Positions 51,827 through 60,968 of a DNA stretch of 62,929 nucleotides are shown here, piece by piece. How positions within the stretch are numbered: position 1 is the first letter of the stretch; each line of letters starts with the position of its first letter. Source of the DNA: Acidobacteriota bacterium. GTDB lineage: Bacteria; Acidobacteriota; Vicinamibacteria; Vicinamibacterales; UBA2999. The stretch covers positions 1 through 62,929 of the forward strand of contig JACPTI010000103.1 of assembly GCA_016192845.1 (NCBI GenBank), in the 5' to 3' direction. The notes under the pieces are model-generated. The model did no database searches. It was not told the DNA's origin and saw only the letters and a list, made by a program, of their open reading frames with translations. The translations under genes were made by a program, and so were the position numbers.

Positions 51827-51892
51827 AACCACAGAGACACAGAGGCACAGAGATTCTATTTTTTTGAGCTCTGTGTCTCTGTGCCTCTGTGG
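51827..51892. repeat. R4 hairpin (CACAGAGG periodic type)
   Basis: AACCACAGAGACACAGAGGC continues to ACAGAG and pairs with CTCTGTGTCTCTGTGCCTCT GTGG. It lies between the TctC-like and UbiD genes. The loop is T-rich. Confidence 0.75.
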
Positions 51893-51912
51893 CCCGTCGC
51901 GGAATCGTGGGC

Positions 51913-53448
51913 ATGAGCAGACCTCTCGACCTGCGCAGCTGGCTTGCGCGCGTGGACGAACTGGGAGAGCTGCAGCGCGTCTCCGGCGCCCACTGGGACC
52001 TGGAGATCGGCACCATCTCGGAGATCAACTACCGCCGCAAGCCGCCCGCCGCGCTCCTCTTTGACGACATCGTGGGATATCCGCGCGGGTACCGCGTGCT
52101 GACCGGCGCGGTCAGCAACGCGCGCCGCATGGCGCTGACGCTGGGTCTCGATCCGGCTCTCGACACGGCGGGGCTCGTCCAGGCGCTCCGCGGCGAGCCG
52201 CTGCAGTGGGAGACGGCGGCGCCGCGGTTCGAGCCGGAAGTGGTCACGGCGGGCCCGATCCTCGAGAACGTCGTCGCCGGGCACGACGTCGACCTGACGC
52301 GCTTTCCGGCGCCGCGCTGGCACGAGCACGACGGCGGCCGCTACATCGGCACCGGCGTGGCGGTGGTGACGAGCGATCCCGATACCGGGCGGATCAACGT
52401 CGGCGCCTACCGCATGATGATCCAGGAGAACGGCCGATCCGCGACGATCAACGCGGAGGCGGGCAAGCAGGGGCGCGCGCAGTACGACCGCTGGTTCGCG
52501 CGGCACGGCAAGGCGCCCGTCCTCGCGTCGTTCGGCCACGATCCGCTGCTGCTGATGGTGGCCGGCACCGAGGTGCCGAACACGATCAGCGAGTACGCGT
52601 ACGCCGGCGCGATGATCGGCGAGAAGCTGTGCGTCGTCCGCGGCGAGGTCACGGGCCTTCCCATGCCGGCGGCCGCCGAGATCGTCGTCGAAGGGTGGAT
52701 CCGGCCCGACCGTGTGCTCAAGGAAGGGCCGTTCGGCGAGTGGACCGGCTACTACGCGGGCTCGCCGCGGCCGGTGCCGGCGATGGAGATCGAGCGGCTG
52801 TACTTCCGGAACGATCCAATCATCCTCGGCACGCCGCCCGGCAAGCCGCCGAACGACTACTCGTACATGCGCGCGCTGCTCAAGTCGGCGATGATCCAGG
52901 ACGAGCTGGTGAAGATCGGCCTGCGCGACGTGCGCGGCGTCTGGGCGCACGAGGTCTGCGGCGGCCGGCTGCTGGTTGTCGTCTCGATCACGCAGCGGTT
53001 CTGCGGCCACTCGCGGCAGGCCGGCTACCTCGTCGCCCAGTGTCCGGCGGCCGCCTACATGAACCGCTTTGTCGTCGTCGTCGATGACGATGTGGATCCG
53101 ATGAACCTCGAGGAAGTGATGTGGGCGGTGAGCACGCGGTGCGAGCCGTCGGAAGACATCGAGATCCTGCGCAAGTCATGGGGGAGCAGGGTGGATCCCC
53201 TGCTGGCCGATCCGGCGGTGCCGTACAACACGCGCGCGGTGATCGATGCGTGCCGGCCGTTCGAGCGGCTCGCGACGTTTCCGCGCGTGGCGCAGTCGAG
53301 CCCGACGCGGGTGCGCGAGACGGTCGCGAAGTGGAAGGATCTGTTCGCGGATCCGCGGTTCCCGCTCCCCGAATCGGTGATTCCCTCCGGCGCCGTCGAT
53401 GAGGAGGCGCACGGGAGCGGCGTCACCGCCATGGACAAGAAGGATTGA
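51913..53448 (+). CDS. UbiD-family prenylated-FMN decarboxylase
   Basis: This 511-aa protein has the UbiD layout: LRSWLARVDELGELQRVSGA, RINVGAYRMMIQENGRSATI (with Arg of the catalytic region), EVPNTISEYAYAGAM, VLKEGPFGEWTGYY (the two catalytic-region Glu), and VVVVDDDVDPMNLEEVMWAV. UbiD enzymes reversibly decarboxylate aromatic or unsaturated acids with prenylated FMN made by UbiX (not in the window). Context suggests an aromatic or heteroaromatic acid. The start 51913 is chosen; a few upstream codons derive from the R4 repeat. Confidence 0.9.
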   Translation: MSRPLDLRSWLARVDELGELQRVSGAHWDLEIGTISEINYRRKPPAALLFDDIVGYPRGYRVLTGAVSNARRMALTLGLDPALDTAGLVQALRGEPLQWETAAPRFEPEVVTAGPILENVVAGHDVDLTRFPAPRWHEHDGGRYIGTGVAVVTSDPDTGRINVGAYRMMIQENGRSATINAEAGKQGRAQYDRWFARHGKAPVLASFGHDPLLLMVAGTEVPNTISEYAYAGAMIGEKLCVVRGEVTGLPMPAAAEIVVEGWIRPDRVLKEGPFGEWTGYYAGSPRPVPAMEIERLYFRNDPIILGTPPGKPPNDYSYMRALLKSAMIQDELVKIGLRDVRGVWAHEVCGGRLLVVVSITQRFCGHSRQAGYLVAQCPAAAYMNRFVVVVDDDVDPMNLEEVMWAVSTRCEPSEDIEILRKSWGSRVDPLLADPAVPYNTRAVIDACRPFERLATFPRVAQSSPTRVRETVAKWKDLFADPRFPLPESVIPSGAVDEEAHGSGVTAMDKKD

Positions 53449-53470
53449 CTCGTTCTTCGCTGCCACGTAC

Positions 53471-53543
53471 CACCGAGGCACCGAGCCACCGAGGCATTTA
53501 TTTGAATTTGGTCTCGGTGCCTCTGTGTCTCGGTGTTCCGTGG
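53471..53543. repeat. R4 hairpin (CACCGAGG periodic type)
   Basis: CACCGAGGCACCGAGCCACC continues to GAGGC and pairs with CTCGGTGCCTCTGTGTCTCG GTGTTCCGTGG. It lies between the UbiD and TctAB genes. Confidence 0.7.
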
Positions 53544-53577
53544 CGAGTGAAGGGCGAGGCGACGGTGGACCGGTAGA

Positions 53578-55623
53578 GTGGAGGTCTTCTTCTCGGCTCT
53601 TCTGCAGGTGCTGGCGCCGCATACGTTCGGCATCATGCTCGTGGGGATCGCGGTGGGCCTGCTGGTCGGCATCCTCCCCGGGCTGGGCGGCGCCGCCACG
53701 CTCGCGATGATGCTGCCCTTCGTCTACCCGATGGACGCGATCTCCGCCTTCGCGTTCCTCCTCGGCATGCACGCGGTGACCGCGACGACCGGCGACATCA
53801 CGTCGGTGCTGTTCGGGATTCCGGGCGAGGCGACGTCTGCGGCCACCGTGCTCGACGGCTATCCGATGACGCGGCGCGGCGAGGGGGGCCGCGCGCTCGG
53901 CGCCGTGCTCTTCAGCTCGCTCATCGGCGCGCTCGTCGGCGCGGCGGTGCTGGCGATCTCGGTGCCGGTCGTCCGGCCCGTCGTGCTGCAGCTCGGGCCG
54001 CCGGAGTTCCTGATGCTGACGGTGCTCGGCCTGAGCTTCATCGTGTCGCTCGCCGGGCGCACCCTGATCAAAGGGTTCATCATGGCGGCGTTCGGATTCC
54101 TGCTGGCGATGGTCGGTCTCGATCCGCAGAGCAGTATCCAACGCTTCACGTTCGGCCAGTTGTATCTCTGGGAAGGGATCAACGTCGTGCCGGTCGTCGT
54201 CGGCCTCTTCGGGGGCGCCGAGGTGCTCCAGCTGATGCTGACGAAGCAGAGCATCGCCACCCGGCCCGGCGATGAGCGGCTGGCGCGCGTGCTCCAGGGG
54301 GTGCGCGACACGCTCGAGCACTGGTGGCTGACGCTCCGCGCGAGCGCAATCGGGCTCGGCATCGGCGTGATTCCCGGGATGGGCGGCGCCGTCTCGCAGT
54401 TCATCGCCTACGCCCACGCGCAGCACACGTCGCGGCATCCCGAGACCTTCGGGCGCGGCAACGTCGAGGGGGTGATCGCGACCGGCGCGGTGAACAATTC
54501 GCGCGAGGGGGGGAACCTGATTCCTACGGTGGCGTTCGGCATTCCTGGCAGCATCTCGATGGCGATCCTGCTGAGCGTGTTCCTGCTGAAGGGGCTCGTG
54601 CCGGGGCCCGCGATGCTGACGAAGAATCTGGACGTGACGTACGCCATGGTCTGGATCATCGTCTTGTCGAACATCATCGCGGTGGCGGTGTCGTTCCTCT
54701 TCCTGAATCAGCTCGTCCGGCTGACGTACGTGCGGGCGATGCTCCTCGTGCCGTTCCTGATGGTGCTGACGGCGTTCGGCGCGTACACGGCGCACAACCG
54801 CTTCGCCGACATCCTGCTGATGCTCGGCGCGACGGTCGTCGGCGTGGCGGCCATTCGCTGGGACTGGCCGCGCGCGCCGCTCCTGCTGGCGCTCGTGCTG
54901 GGGGACATCGCGGAGCGGTACCTGTTCCTGTCGTATTCGCTCTATGAATGGCGCTGGGTTTCGCGGCCGCTGGTGATCGCGTTCGCGGTGGTGACGGTCA
55001 CCGGGCTGGTCTGGCCGCTCGTCCGCGCGCGCGGCCGGACGCCCCGCCCGGTCACCCATCATGCCGACGTGCCGATTACCATCGGCTTCCTGCTGACGGC
55101 CGCATGGGTGGTGTACCAGGCCGCCGGCTGGCCGTTCCGCACCGCGGTGTTCCCGCTGGCGACCGGCGCGCTGCTGCTGGTGTTCGCGATCGCGAAGCTA
55201 CTTGCGCATGTGGGGCGGGCCACTGCACCCCGCGGCGCGGGACCGGGGTCCCCACGGCGCCTGCGCCGTGGGGTGGAAGACGCGGCGGGGACCCCGCTCG
55301 AGGCCCGCCCGGCGAGCCTGAAAGGCTCGTCCCACACGGCCGATGAACCCACCGAATCCGCCGTGCTCCCCGACGCCTTCGCCACTGCCTCGCGCGCCGA
55401 CTGGCTGTCGGCGCTCGCGTGGATGTCGGCGTTCTTCCTGCTGTTGTGGCTGGTCGGCGCGCTCGTGGCGGTGCCGGTCTTCGCGCTTGCGTATCTGCTG
55501 GCGGCCGCGCGGCAGTCTGTGGTTCTGGCCGGCACCTACGCGCTTGCTTCGTGGCTGTTCATCTACGGGCTGTTCGACCGCGCGCTCCGGGTGCCGCTGC
55601 CGCAGGGGGCGTTGTTCTCGTGA
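53578..55623 (+). CDS. Fused TctA-TctB permease of a tripartite tricarboxylate transporter
   Basis: This 681-aa membrane protein starts with TctA (about 1-500): GILPGLGGAATLAMMLPFVY, LFGIPGEATSAATVLDGYPM, GRGNVEGVIATGAVNNSREG and NLIPTVAFGIPGSISMAIL. From about 505 to the end it has a TctB-like four-helix part (ITIGFLLTAAWVVYQAAGW ... LSALAWMSAFFLLLWLVGAL ... FALAYLLAAARQSVV). Normally TctA (about 500 aa) and TctB (about 150 aa) are separate. The loop between TctB helices 2 and 3 is enlarged by about 45 residues encoded by an R1 repeat (55209-55335). GTG start. The TctC-like protein upstream would supply the solute. Confidence 0.88.
   Translation: MEVFFSALLQVLAPHTFGIMLVGIAVGLLVGILPGLGGAATLAMMLPFVYPMDAISAFAFLLGMHAVTATTGDITSVLFGIPGEATSAATVLDGYPMTRRGEGGRALGAVLFSSLIGALVGAAVLAISVPVVRPVVLQLGPPEFLMLTVLGLSFIVSLAGRTLIKGFIMAAFGFLLAMVGLDPQSSIQRFTFGQLYLWEGINVVPVVVGLFGGAEVLQLMLTKQSIATRPGDERLARVLQGVRDTLEHWWLTLRASAIGLGIGVIPGMGGAVSQFIAYAHAQHTSRHPETFGRGNVEGVIATGAVNNSREGGNLIPTVAFGIPGSISMAILLSVFLLKGLVPGPAMLTKNLDVTYAMVWIIVLSNIIAVAVSFLFLNQLVRLTYVRAMLLVPFLMVLTAFGAYTAHNRFADILLMLGATVVGVAAIRWDWPRAPLLLALVLGDIAERYLFLSYSLYEWRWVSRPLVIAFAVVTVTGLVWPLVRARGRTPRPVTHHADVPITIGFLLTAAWVVYQAAGWPFRTAVFPLATGALLLVFAIAKLLAHVGRATAPRGAGPGSPRRLRRGVEDAAGTPLEARPASLKGSSHTADEPTESAVLPDAFATASRADWLSALAWMSAFFLLLWLVGALVAVPVFALAYLLAAARQSVVLAGTYALASWLFIYGLFDRALRVPLPQGALFS
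55209..55335. repeat. Nested R1-type repeat inside the tctAB frame
   Basis: GGACCGGGGTCCCCACGGCG continues as CC-TGCG-CCGTGGGGTGG and GGCGGGGACCCCGCTC, with outer arms GTGGGGCGGGCC and GAGGCCCGCC and a following hairpin GCGAGCCTGAAAGGCTCG. The reading frame stays open and gives a Gly/Arg/Pro-rich loop in the TctB part. Confidence 0.72.
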
Positions 55624-55680
55624 CCATCCGCGTCCGCCTGAAGGTGGACGCCACGTACGCCGGGAGCATGACGTACGTGG

Positions 55681-55706
55681 TGTCCGGCTTTAGCCGGACC
55701 GGGAGA
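55681..55706. repeat. R2 hairpin whose right flank supplies GGGAG before coxS
   Basis: GTGTCCGGC-TTTA-GCCGGACCGGGAG is followed by ATCGTGATG, so the GGGAG lies six to seven bases before ATG 55712. A related hairpin (CGTCCGCC-TGAA-GGTGGACG) lies just upstream at 55631-55650. Confidence 0.65.
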
Positions 55707-55711
55707 TCGTG

Positions 55712-56305
<594 letters not shown>

Positions 56306-56362
56306 TGGTCTTTGTGAGCTTCGTGGCTCGTACGTCTTGGTGCCCTTGGGAATGACTCATTC

Positions 56363-58852
56363 ATGGAACAGGGAACTCGATACATAGGGCGCAGCGTCCG
56401 CAGCAAGGAAGCGCCGCGGCACGTAACGGGTCGGGGTCGCTACGTCGACGACCTGGCGCTCCCGCGCATGCTGCACGCCTGCATGCTGCGCAGCCCGTAC
56501 GCCCACGCGCGCATCGTCGCGGTCGATGCCACAGGCGCCGCCGGGCTGCCAGGCGTCAAGGCTGTGATCACGCCAGATGAAGTGAAGCGGCTCTCGCGGC
56601 CGTTCAAGCCGGGGCGCTACGCCGCCGGATTGCGCGTCCCGATCCCGGAATACGCGGGGGCGATCGGCAAGGTGCGGTACGTCGGTGAGCCGGTGGCGAT
56701 CGTGGCCGCCGAGTCGCGCGCCCGCGCGGAGGACGCGCTCGAGCTAATCGACGTGCAGTACGATGCGCTGCCGGCCGTGGTCACGACCGCCGATGCGGTT
56801 GCGCCGTCGGCGCCCGTGCTGTACGAGGAGCTCGGCAGCAACGTGGCATGGCAGGGGCACGTGTCGTACGGCGACGTCGACGCGGCGTTCGCGCGCGCGG
56901 ACCGGATCGTCCGAGCGAATCTGAAGATCCACCGCTACAGCTCCACGCCGCTCGAGCCGTTCGCCTGTCTGGCGGAGGCGACCCCCGAGCGGCTGACGAT
57001 CTGGTGCAACTCGCAGTCTCCCGATGTCATTTACGAAGCGCTCTCGGAGGCGCTCGGGATCGACGCCGTGCGGGTGATCGTGCCGGACGTAGGCGGCGGG
57101 TTCGGGCAGAAGATTCACCTCATTCGCAAGTATGCCGTGCTCACGGCGCTCATGGCGGTGAAAACCGGCCGCCCGGTCAAGTGGATCGAGGACCGGAGCG
57201 AGCACATGATGGCCGGCGGGCACTCGTGCGAGCAGGAGTTCGACGTCGAGGCGGCCGTCACGGCGGACGGGGAAGTGCTCGGGCTCACGATCCGCGACAC
57301 CGACGATGTAGGCGGGTCGGTCAGCACGCTGACGATTCACTTCACGAACAAGCTGAACAACCTGTTCAACACCTACAAGGTGCAGCACCTCCGGCTTGAG
57401 GGGCGGTCGGTGCTCACGAACAAGTGTCCGGTGGTGCCGAACCGCGGCATCGGCAAGCCCGGCATGTGCTTCGTGTGGGAGCGCACGATGGACCGCGTCG
57501 CGCGGGAGCTCGGGCTCGATCCGATCGAGGTGCGCCGCCGGAACCTGGTCCCGAAGGAGCAGTTCCCATACACGACGCCGAACGGCAACATTCACGGCAG
57601 CGGCGATTATCAGGCGCTGCTCGATCGGGTGCTGGCGAACGTAGGGTACGACGAGGTGCGGCGACGGCAGCAGGAGCAGCGTGAAGCCGTGGCGCGAACC
57701 CTGTCGGGTTCGCGCGGCGCGCCTGACAGGGCGCGCCCCACCACCACACTGCTGGGCATTGGCGTCGTCATCGGCATCGAGCCCGGCGGACGGAACGCCG
57801 CGCGCGACATGGCGATCTTCCCCCAGTCGACGCAGATGCCCGGCGCCGGCGGCGTGGAGGGGGCGACGGTCAAGATCGAGAAGAACGGGTCGGTCGTCTT
57901 CACGCTCGGGTCGCCGAGCTGCGGCCAGTCGCACGAGACGACGGCCGCGCAGATCATTGCCGACGTGCTCGGCGTCGCACCCGAGCGGGTGTCGGCGGCC
58001 GGCACGTTCGATACGGCGCTCTCACCCTGGGGCATCTCCTCCTCGAACAGCGGCAACAACTTTCACCTGTACGACGTCGGCGCGGTCCACGGCGCCGCCG
58101 CGCGGCTGCGCGACAAGGTGCTCACGCTCGCCGCGCACGTGTTGAAGGCCGACCGCGAGTCGCTGCGGATCGAGGACGGCGTCGTGTACGGACCCGCCGA
58201 GATGACATTTGCCGAGCTCGGCAAGATCGCGTACGGGAATCAGGCGCTGCTGCCGCCCGGCTTCGAGCCCGGTCTGCAGGCGACCTACTACTACAGCCAT
58301 CCGCACGCGGACCCCTTGATGCTCCCTGATATGCAGGGGCGCGTGCGGGCGCAGTACACGTTCTCGTCCGCCGCGCATGCCGCGGTCGTCGAGGTCGACA
58401 CGGAGACAGGACGCGTCCGCGTCGTCCGCTACGCGATCGTCAGCGACAACGGCACGCTCATCAACCCGTCCGTGGTCGACGGGCAGATCTACGGGTCCGC
58501 GGCGCACGGCATCTCGGTGGCGCTCGGCGAGGGCTTCGTCTACGACGCCGACGGCCAGCTGCTCACGTTGACGCTGCTCGACTACGGGAAGTCAACAACG
58601 CTCGAGACGCCCCGGATCGAGGTGGAGCACTACCCGGTGCCGGATCCGTTCACCACACTGGGGCAGAAGGCGGCCGGCGAGGGCGCCGCCATCCCGTCGC
58701 CGGCGGCGATTGCGAGCGCGGTGGAGGACGCGCTGGCGCCGTTCGGCGTGGAGGTGCGGCGCCTGCCGCTCTCGCCCGAGCGGGTATGGGAGTTGATCAA
58801 TGGAGGTGATTCCGTGGGGCGCGCCTTGTCAGGCGCGCCCGGGCGGACCTGA
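56363..58852 (+). CDS. Molybdenum hydroxylase large subunit (CoxL-like)
   Basis: This 829-aa protein follows the aldehyde-oxidase/CoxL layout: IGRSVRSKEAPRHVTGRGRY, VRYVGEPVAIVAAESRARAE, SSTPLEPFACLAEA, VPDVGGGFGQKIHLIRKYAV, PVKWIEDRSEHMMAGGH, CGQSHETTAAQIIADVLGV and the catalytic-Glu region LGQKAAGEGAAIPSP. It hydroxylates a substrate at the Mo-pterin site. Not the CO dehydrogenase proper: the VAYRCSFR-type loop is absent. Residues about 442-460 come from an inserted hairpin repeat (57692-57739) and the last 15 from the repeat at 58814. Confidence 0.9.
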   Translation: MEQGTRYIGRSVRSKEAPRHVTGRGRYVDDLALPRMLHACMLRSPYAHARIVAVDATGAAGLPGVKAVITPDEVKRLSRPFKPGRYAAGLRVPIPEYAGAIGKVRYVGEPVAIVAAESRARAEDALELIDVQYDALPAVVTTADAVAPSAPVLYEELGSNVAWQGHVSYGDVDAAFARADRIVRANLKIHRYSSTPLEPFACLAEATPERLTIWCNSQSPDVIYEALSEALGIDAVRVIVPDVGGGFGQKIHLIRKYAVLTALMAVKTGRPVKWIEDRSEHMMAGGHSCEQEFDVEAAVTADGEVLGLTIRDTDDVGGSVSTLTIHFTNKLNNLFNTYKVQHLRLEGRSVLTNKCPVVPNRGIGKPGMCFVWERTMDRVARELGLDPIEVRRRNLVPKEQFPYTTPNGNIHGSGDYQALLDRVLANVGYDEVRRRQQEQREAVARTLSGSRGAPDRARPTTTLLGIGVVIGIEPGGRNAARDMAIFPQSTQMPGAGGVEGATVKIEKNGSVVFTLGSPSCGQSHETTAAQIIADVLGVAPERVSAAGTFDTALSPWGISSSNSGNNFHLYDVGAVHGAAARLRDKVLTLAAHVLKADRESLRIEDGVVYGPAEMTFAELGKIAYGNQALLPPGFEPGLQATYYYSHPHADPLMLPDMQGRVRAQYTFSSAAHAAVVEVDTETGRVRVVRYAIVSDNGTLINPSVVDGQIYGSAAHGISVALGEGFVYDADGQLLTLTLLDYGKSTTLETPRIEVEHYPVPDPFTTLGQKAAGEGAAIPSPAAIASAVEDALAPFGVEVRRLPLSPERVWELINGGDSVGRALSGAPGRT
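57692..57739. repeat. Double hairpin (R3) inside the coxL frame
   Basis: GCGCGAACC-CTGTC-GGGTTCGCGC followed by GGCGCGCC-TGACA-GGGCGCGCC lies in frame inside coxL and encodes about 16 extra residues (ARTLSGSRGAPDRARP) between the two large-subunit domains. The protein frame is open on both sides. Confidence 0.72.
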
Positions 58853-58867
58853 CAAGGTCCGCCCCAC
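58814..58867. repeat. Double hairpin (R3) across the coxL stop codon
   Basis: GTGGGGCGCGCC-TTGTC-AGGCGCGCC followed by GGGCGGACC-TGACA-AGGTCCGCCCCAC spans the end of coxL. The C-terminal residues VGRALSGAPGRT are repeat-encoded. On the other strand the same DNA is the end of the amidohydrolase remnant. Confidence 0.68.
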
Positions 58868-59427
58868 GAACTCATGAAGGCGAAACACGCGCCGCGCGTT
58901 GTATTCGAAGATCTTCGCCTTGTCGTCGGCGGGGGCGTCGAGGGCCTGCATCGCCTCGAGCGCCACCTCGACGTACTTGCGCCCGCCCTGCGTTCGGGAC
59001 GGTCCGCGGAAGCGGACCGTCCAGCCAGTGCTGGCTTGTCGGCTCGCTTCGCGAGCCGACCGGGCACGAAGCCGCCGAGATAGTGCGTGACGATCTTGAT
59101 GCCGGGGTGGCGATCGAAGACGCCGGAGAAGACGAGCCGCGTCATCGCCGACACGGTGTCGTAGAGCCACCCCGCGATGCGCCACGTATCGAAGCGGCTC
59201 GCCGCCTCCGCCGGATAGTCGGATCGATCGGCGCCGCGCACCGGGTGCAGCAGCACCGGCACGTCGAGCCCGGCGACGCGGTCGAAGAACGGCGCGAACT
59301 GCGGATCGTCGAGCGGCCGCCCGTCGACGTCGGTGTAGATCTGGACGGCGCAGAACCCGAGCCGATGAACGTCGCGATCGAGCTCGGCGAGCGCGGCGAC
59401 GATGTGGTTGAAGATGTCGATTTTCAT
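58829..59427 (-). pseudogene. Amidohydrolase-2 (ACMSD-like) gene broken by deletion and a hairpin insertion
   Basis: From ATG 59427 the frame encodes MKIDIFNHIVAALAELDRDV, GFCAVQIYTDVDGRPLDDPQ, LDVPVLLHPVRGADRSDYPA and HPGIKIVTHYLGGFVPGRLA. The family normally has about 90 more residues between the MKIDI start and the VAALAELDR helix, so an internal deletion is likely. At 58998-59060 three hairpins are inserted and the frame shifts; the true end RKYVEVALEAMQALDAPADD and AKIFEYNARRVFRLHEFVG continues in another frame. The enzyme would have been a metal-dependent decarboxylase or hydrolase of the surrounding operon but lies on the opposite strand. Confidence 0.7.
58998..59060. repeat. Triple hairpin insertion in the amidohydrolase remnant
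   Basis: GACGGTCCGC-GGAA-GCGGACCGTC, AGCCAG-TG-CTGGCT and GTCGGCTCGC-TTC-GCGAGCCGAC follow each other directly. The frame of the gene changes across this stretch. Confidence 0.75.
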
Positions 59428-59446
59428 AGTAGGCAGTAGGCAGTGT
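59428..59446. repeat. R5 fragment AGTAGGCAGTAGGCAGT
   Basis: Two and a half AGTAGGC units lie exactly between the start codon of the amidohydrolase remnant and the GTG start of coxM, so both 5' ends lie in or next to repeat DNA. See 46375-46430 for the fuller copy. Confidence 0.55.
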
Positions 59447-60417
59447 ATCCCGCTGAGTTCGAATATTTCGCGCCGCGCAGTGTAGACGAGGCGCTGCAGT
59501 TGCTCGCGCGCTACGGCGAGGAGGCGAAGATCCTCGCCGGCGGGCAGAGCCTGCTGCCGATGATGAAGCTGCGGATCGCGGGCCCGCGCTATCTGATCGA
59601 TCTGAATCGGATTGAGGGCCTGAGCGGCCTCCGGCGCGAGGGCGACCGTCTCGTCTTCGGCGCGCTCTGCCGCCATGCCGATGTCGCGGCCTCAGCGCTC
59701 GTCCGCGAGCACCTGCCGATCATGACCGACGCGGCGCGCCTGACGGCCGACGTCCAGGTGCGGAACCGCGGCACGCTGGCGGGCAGCCTGGCGCACGCGG
59801 ATCCGGCCGGCGACTGGCCCGCCGCCCTGATGGCGCTCGACACGGCGGTCGTTATTGCGGGTCGCAGCGGCACGCGGGACGTGCCGCTCCACGAGTTCAT
59901 CATCGACGCGTATTCCACCCAGCTCGACACGGTGGAGATGGTTGTTGGCGTCTCGGTGGGCATCCCGGCCGGGCCGAGTGGCGGCGCGTACGTGAAGTTC
60001 GAGAAGCGCGCCGGCGATTTCGCCGTCGCCAGCATCGGCGTGCAGATCGGCCTTGACCCGGGGTCCCCATCGCGCACATCTCCACCCCACGGCGCACGCG
60101 TGCGTCGTGGGGGCTCCGGGCCTGCGCGATGGGGTGAAGGCGGCGACCGCTGCGGCAGCGTGGCCATCAGTCTGGGTGCGCTGGGCCCGATGCCGTTCCG
60201 CGCCCGCGAGGCAGAAGACGCCCTGCAGGGGGCGGCGCCATCTGCCGATCGTGTGGACCGGGCCGTGCAGCTGGTGCGCGAGGCAGCGCAGCCGTTCGCC
60301 GACACGCGCGGGTCGGTCGAGTACAAGCGGCATCTGGCGGGCGTGCTGTTCCGCCGCGCGTTCACCGCCGCGCTCGACCGCGCGCGCGGCCGTGAGGTCG
60401 ACACGCTGCACATGTAG
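59443..60417 (+). CDS. Molybdenum hydroxylase FAD subunit (CoxM-like)
   Basis: This 324-aa protein has the FAD-binding pattern EEAKILAGGQSLLPMMKLRI, DVQVRNRGTLAGSLAHADPA and a C-terminal domain (GAYVKFEKRAGDFAVASIGV ... VAISLGALGPMPFRAREAED, VEYKRHLAGVLFRRAF). It accepts electrons from the FeS subunit. About 28 residues (GSPSRTSPPHGARVRRGGSG PARWGEGG) between the first two strands of the C-domain are encoded by an R1 repeat (60056-60138). GTG start within an R5 fragment; no good ribosome-binding site. Confidence 0.88.
   Translation: MYPAEFEYFAPRSVDEALQLLARYGEEAKILAGGQSLLPMMKLRIAGPRYLIDLNRIEGLSGLRREGDRLVFGALCRHADVAASALVREHLPIMTDAARLTADVQVRNRGTLAGSLAHADPAGDWPAALMALDTAVVIAGRSGTRDVPLHEFIIDAYSTQLDTVEMVVGVSVGIPAGPSGGAYVKFEKRAGDFAVASIGVQIGLDPGSPSRTSPPHGARVRRGGSGPARWGEGGDRCGSVAISLGALGPMPFRAREAEDALQGAAPSADRVDRAVQLVREAAQPFADTRGSVEYKRHLAGVLFRRAFTAALDRARGREVDTLHM
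60056..60138. repeat. Nested R1 repeat inside the coxM frame
   Basis: CCGGGGTCCCCATCGCGCA and TGCGCGATGGGGTG form the outer arms, with CCACCCCACGGCGCACGCGT GCGTCGTGGGGG nested inside. The insertion is in frame, at what would be a turn in the usual CO_deh_flav_C fold. Confidence 0.72.
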
Positions 60418-60424
60418 GAGAGAG

Positions 60425-60904
60425 ATGCATCTCGAAGGGCACTTCACGGTCACCGCGCCGCAGGCCGACGTCTACGCATTTCTCACCGACCCGGCAAAGG
60501 TCAGCCGTCACATGCTGGACGTCACCGGCGTGGCAATTGACGACGCGGACCACTTCACCGTGACCGCGCGCGTGGGCGTGTCGCATATCAAGGGAACGAT
60601 GGTCGTGAAGCTGAAGATCCGGGACCGGCAGCCACCCGTCAGCACGACCGTCGTCGGAAAGGGGAGCGGGCTGGCGAGCGTCGTCGATATGGTGACGAGC
60701 TTCACGCTCGAATCGACGCCGGGTGGGGAAGAACCCGGCTCGCGGCAGTCACAGACGACGGTTCACTGGCGCGCCGACGTGACGATCTCGGGCAAGCTGG
60801 CCGCCTTCGGGCCGCAGGGGCTGCTGGACCGGATCGCGCGCAGGAACGTCGATGCGTTCGTCGACGGGATTCGCGCGGGGCTGCTGGCCGAGACGCGGGT
60901 GTAG
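60425..60904 (+). CDS. CoxG-like SRPBCC protein
   Basis: This 159-aa protein has the CoxG pattern: LEGHFTVTAPQADVYAFLTD, GVSHIKGTMVVKLKIRDRQP, TTVHWRADVTISGKLAAFGP and DRIARRNVDAFVDGIR. CoxG-type SRPBCC proteins accompany Cox-type molybdenum hydroxylases and may help anchor or mature them. It starts seven bases after coxM (AGGAGAG before ATG), the last member of the operon. Confidence 0.86.
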   Translation: MHLEGHFTVTAPQADVYAFLTDPAKVSRHMLDVTGVAIDDADHFTVTARVGVSHIKGTMVVKLKIRDRQPPVSTTVVGKGSGLASVVDMVTSFTLESTPGGEEPGSRQSQTTVHWRADVTISGKLAAFGPQGLLDRIARRNVDAFVDGIRAGLLAETRV

Positions 60905-60913
60905 GAAGGAATC

Positions 60914-60968
60914 TGTTGCGCAACATCTCTGTTGCGCTACGTTGTACTCATGCCCGTGGGTGTTGCGC
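60914..60968. promoter_or_regulatory. TGTTGCGC operator-like repeats before the ParS/MbcA-type gene
   Basis: TGTTGCGCAACA (60914-60925) is a perfect 12-bp palindrome; half sites TGTTGCGC follow at 60930-60937 and, inside the gene, 60961-60968. The spacing fits an autorepressor binding site for the antitoxin-like product. Binding is inferred. Confidence 0.45.

Noticed and set aside
39591..53543. CRISPR array (repeated CACAGAGG / CACCGAGG units)
   Set aside because: Units are 7-12 bases, arranged as inverted arms of hairpins, with no regular spacers and no cas genes.
56363..58852. True aerobic CO dehydrogenase large subunit
   Set aside because: The characteristic active-site loop with AYRCSFR is not present, so only the general molybdenum hydroxylase family is claimed.
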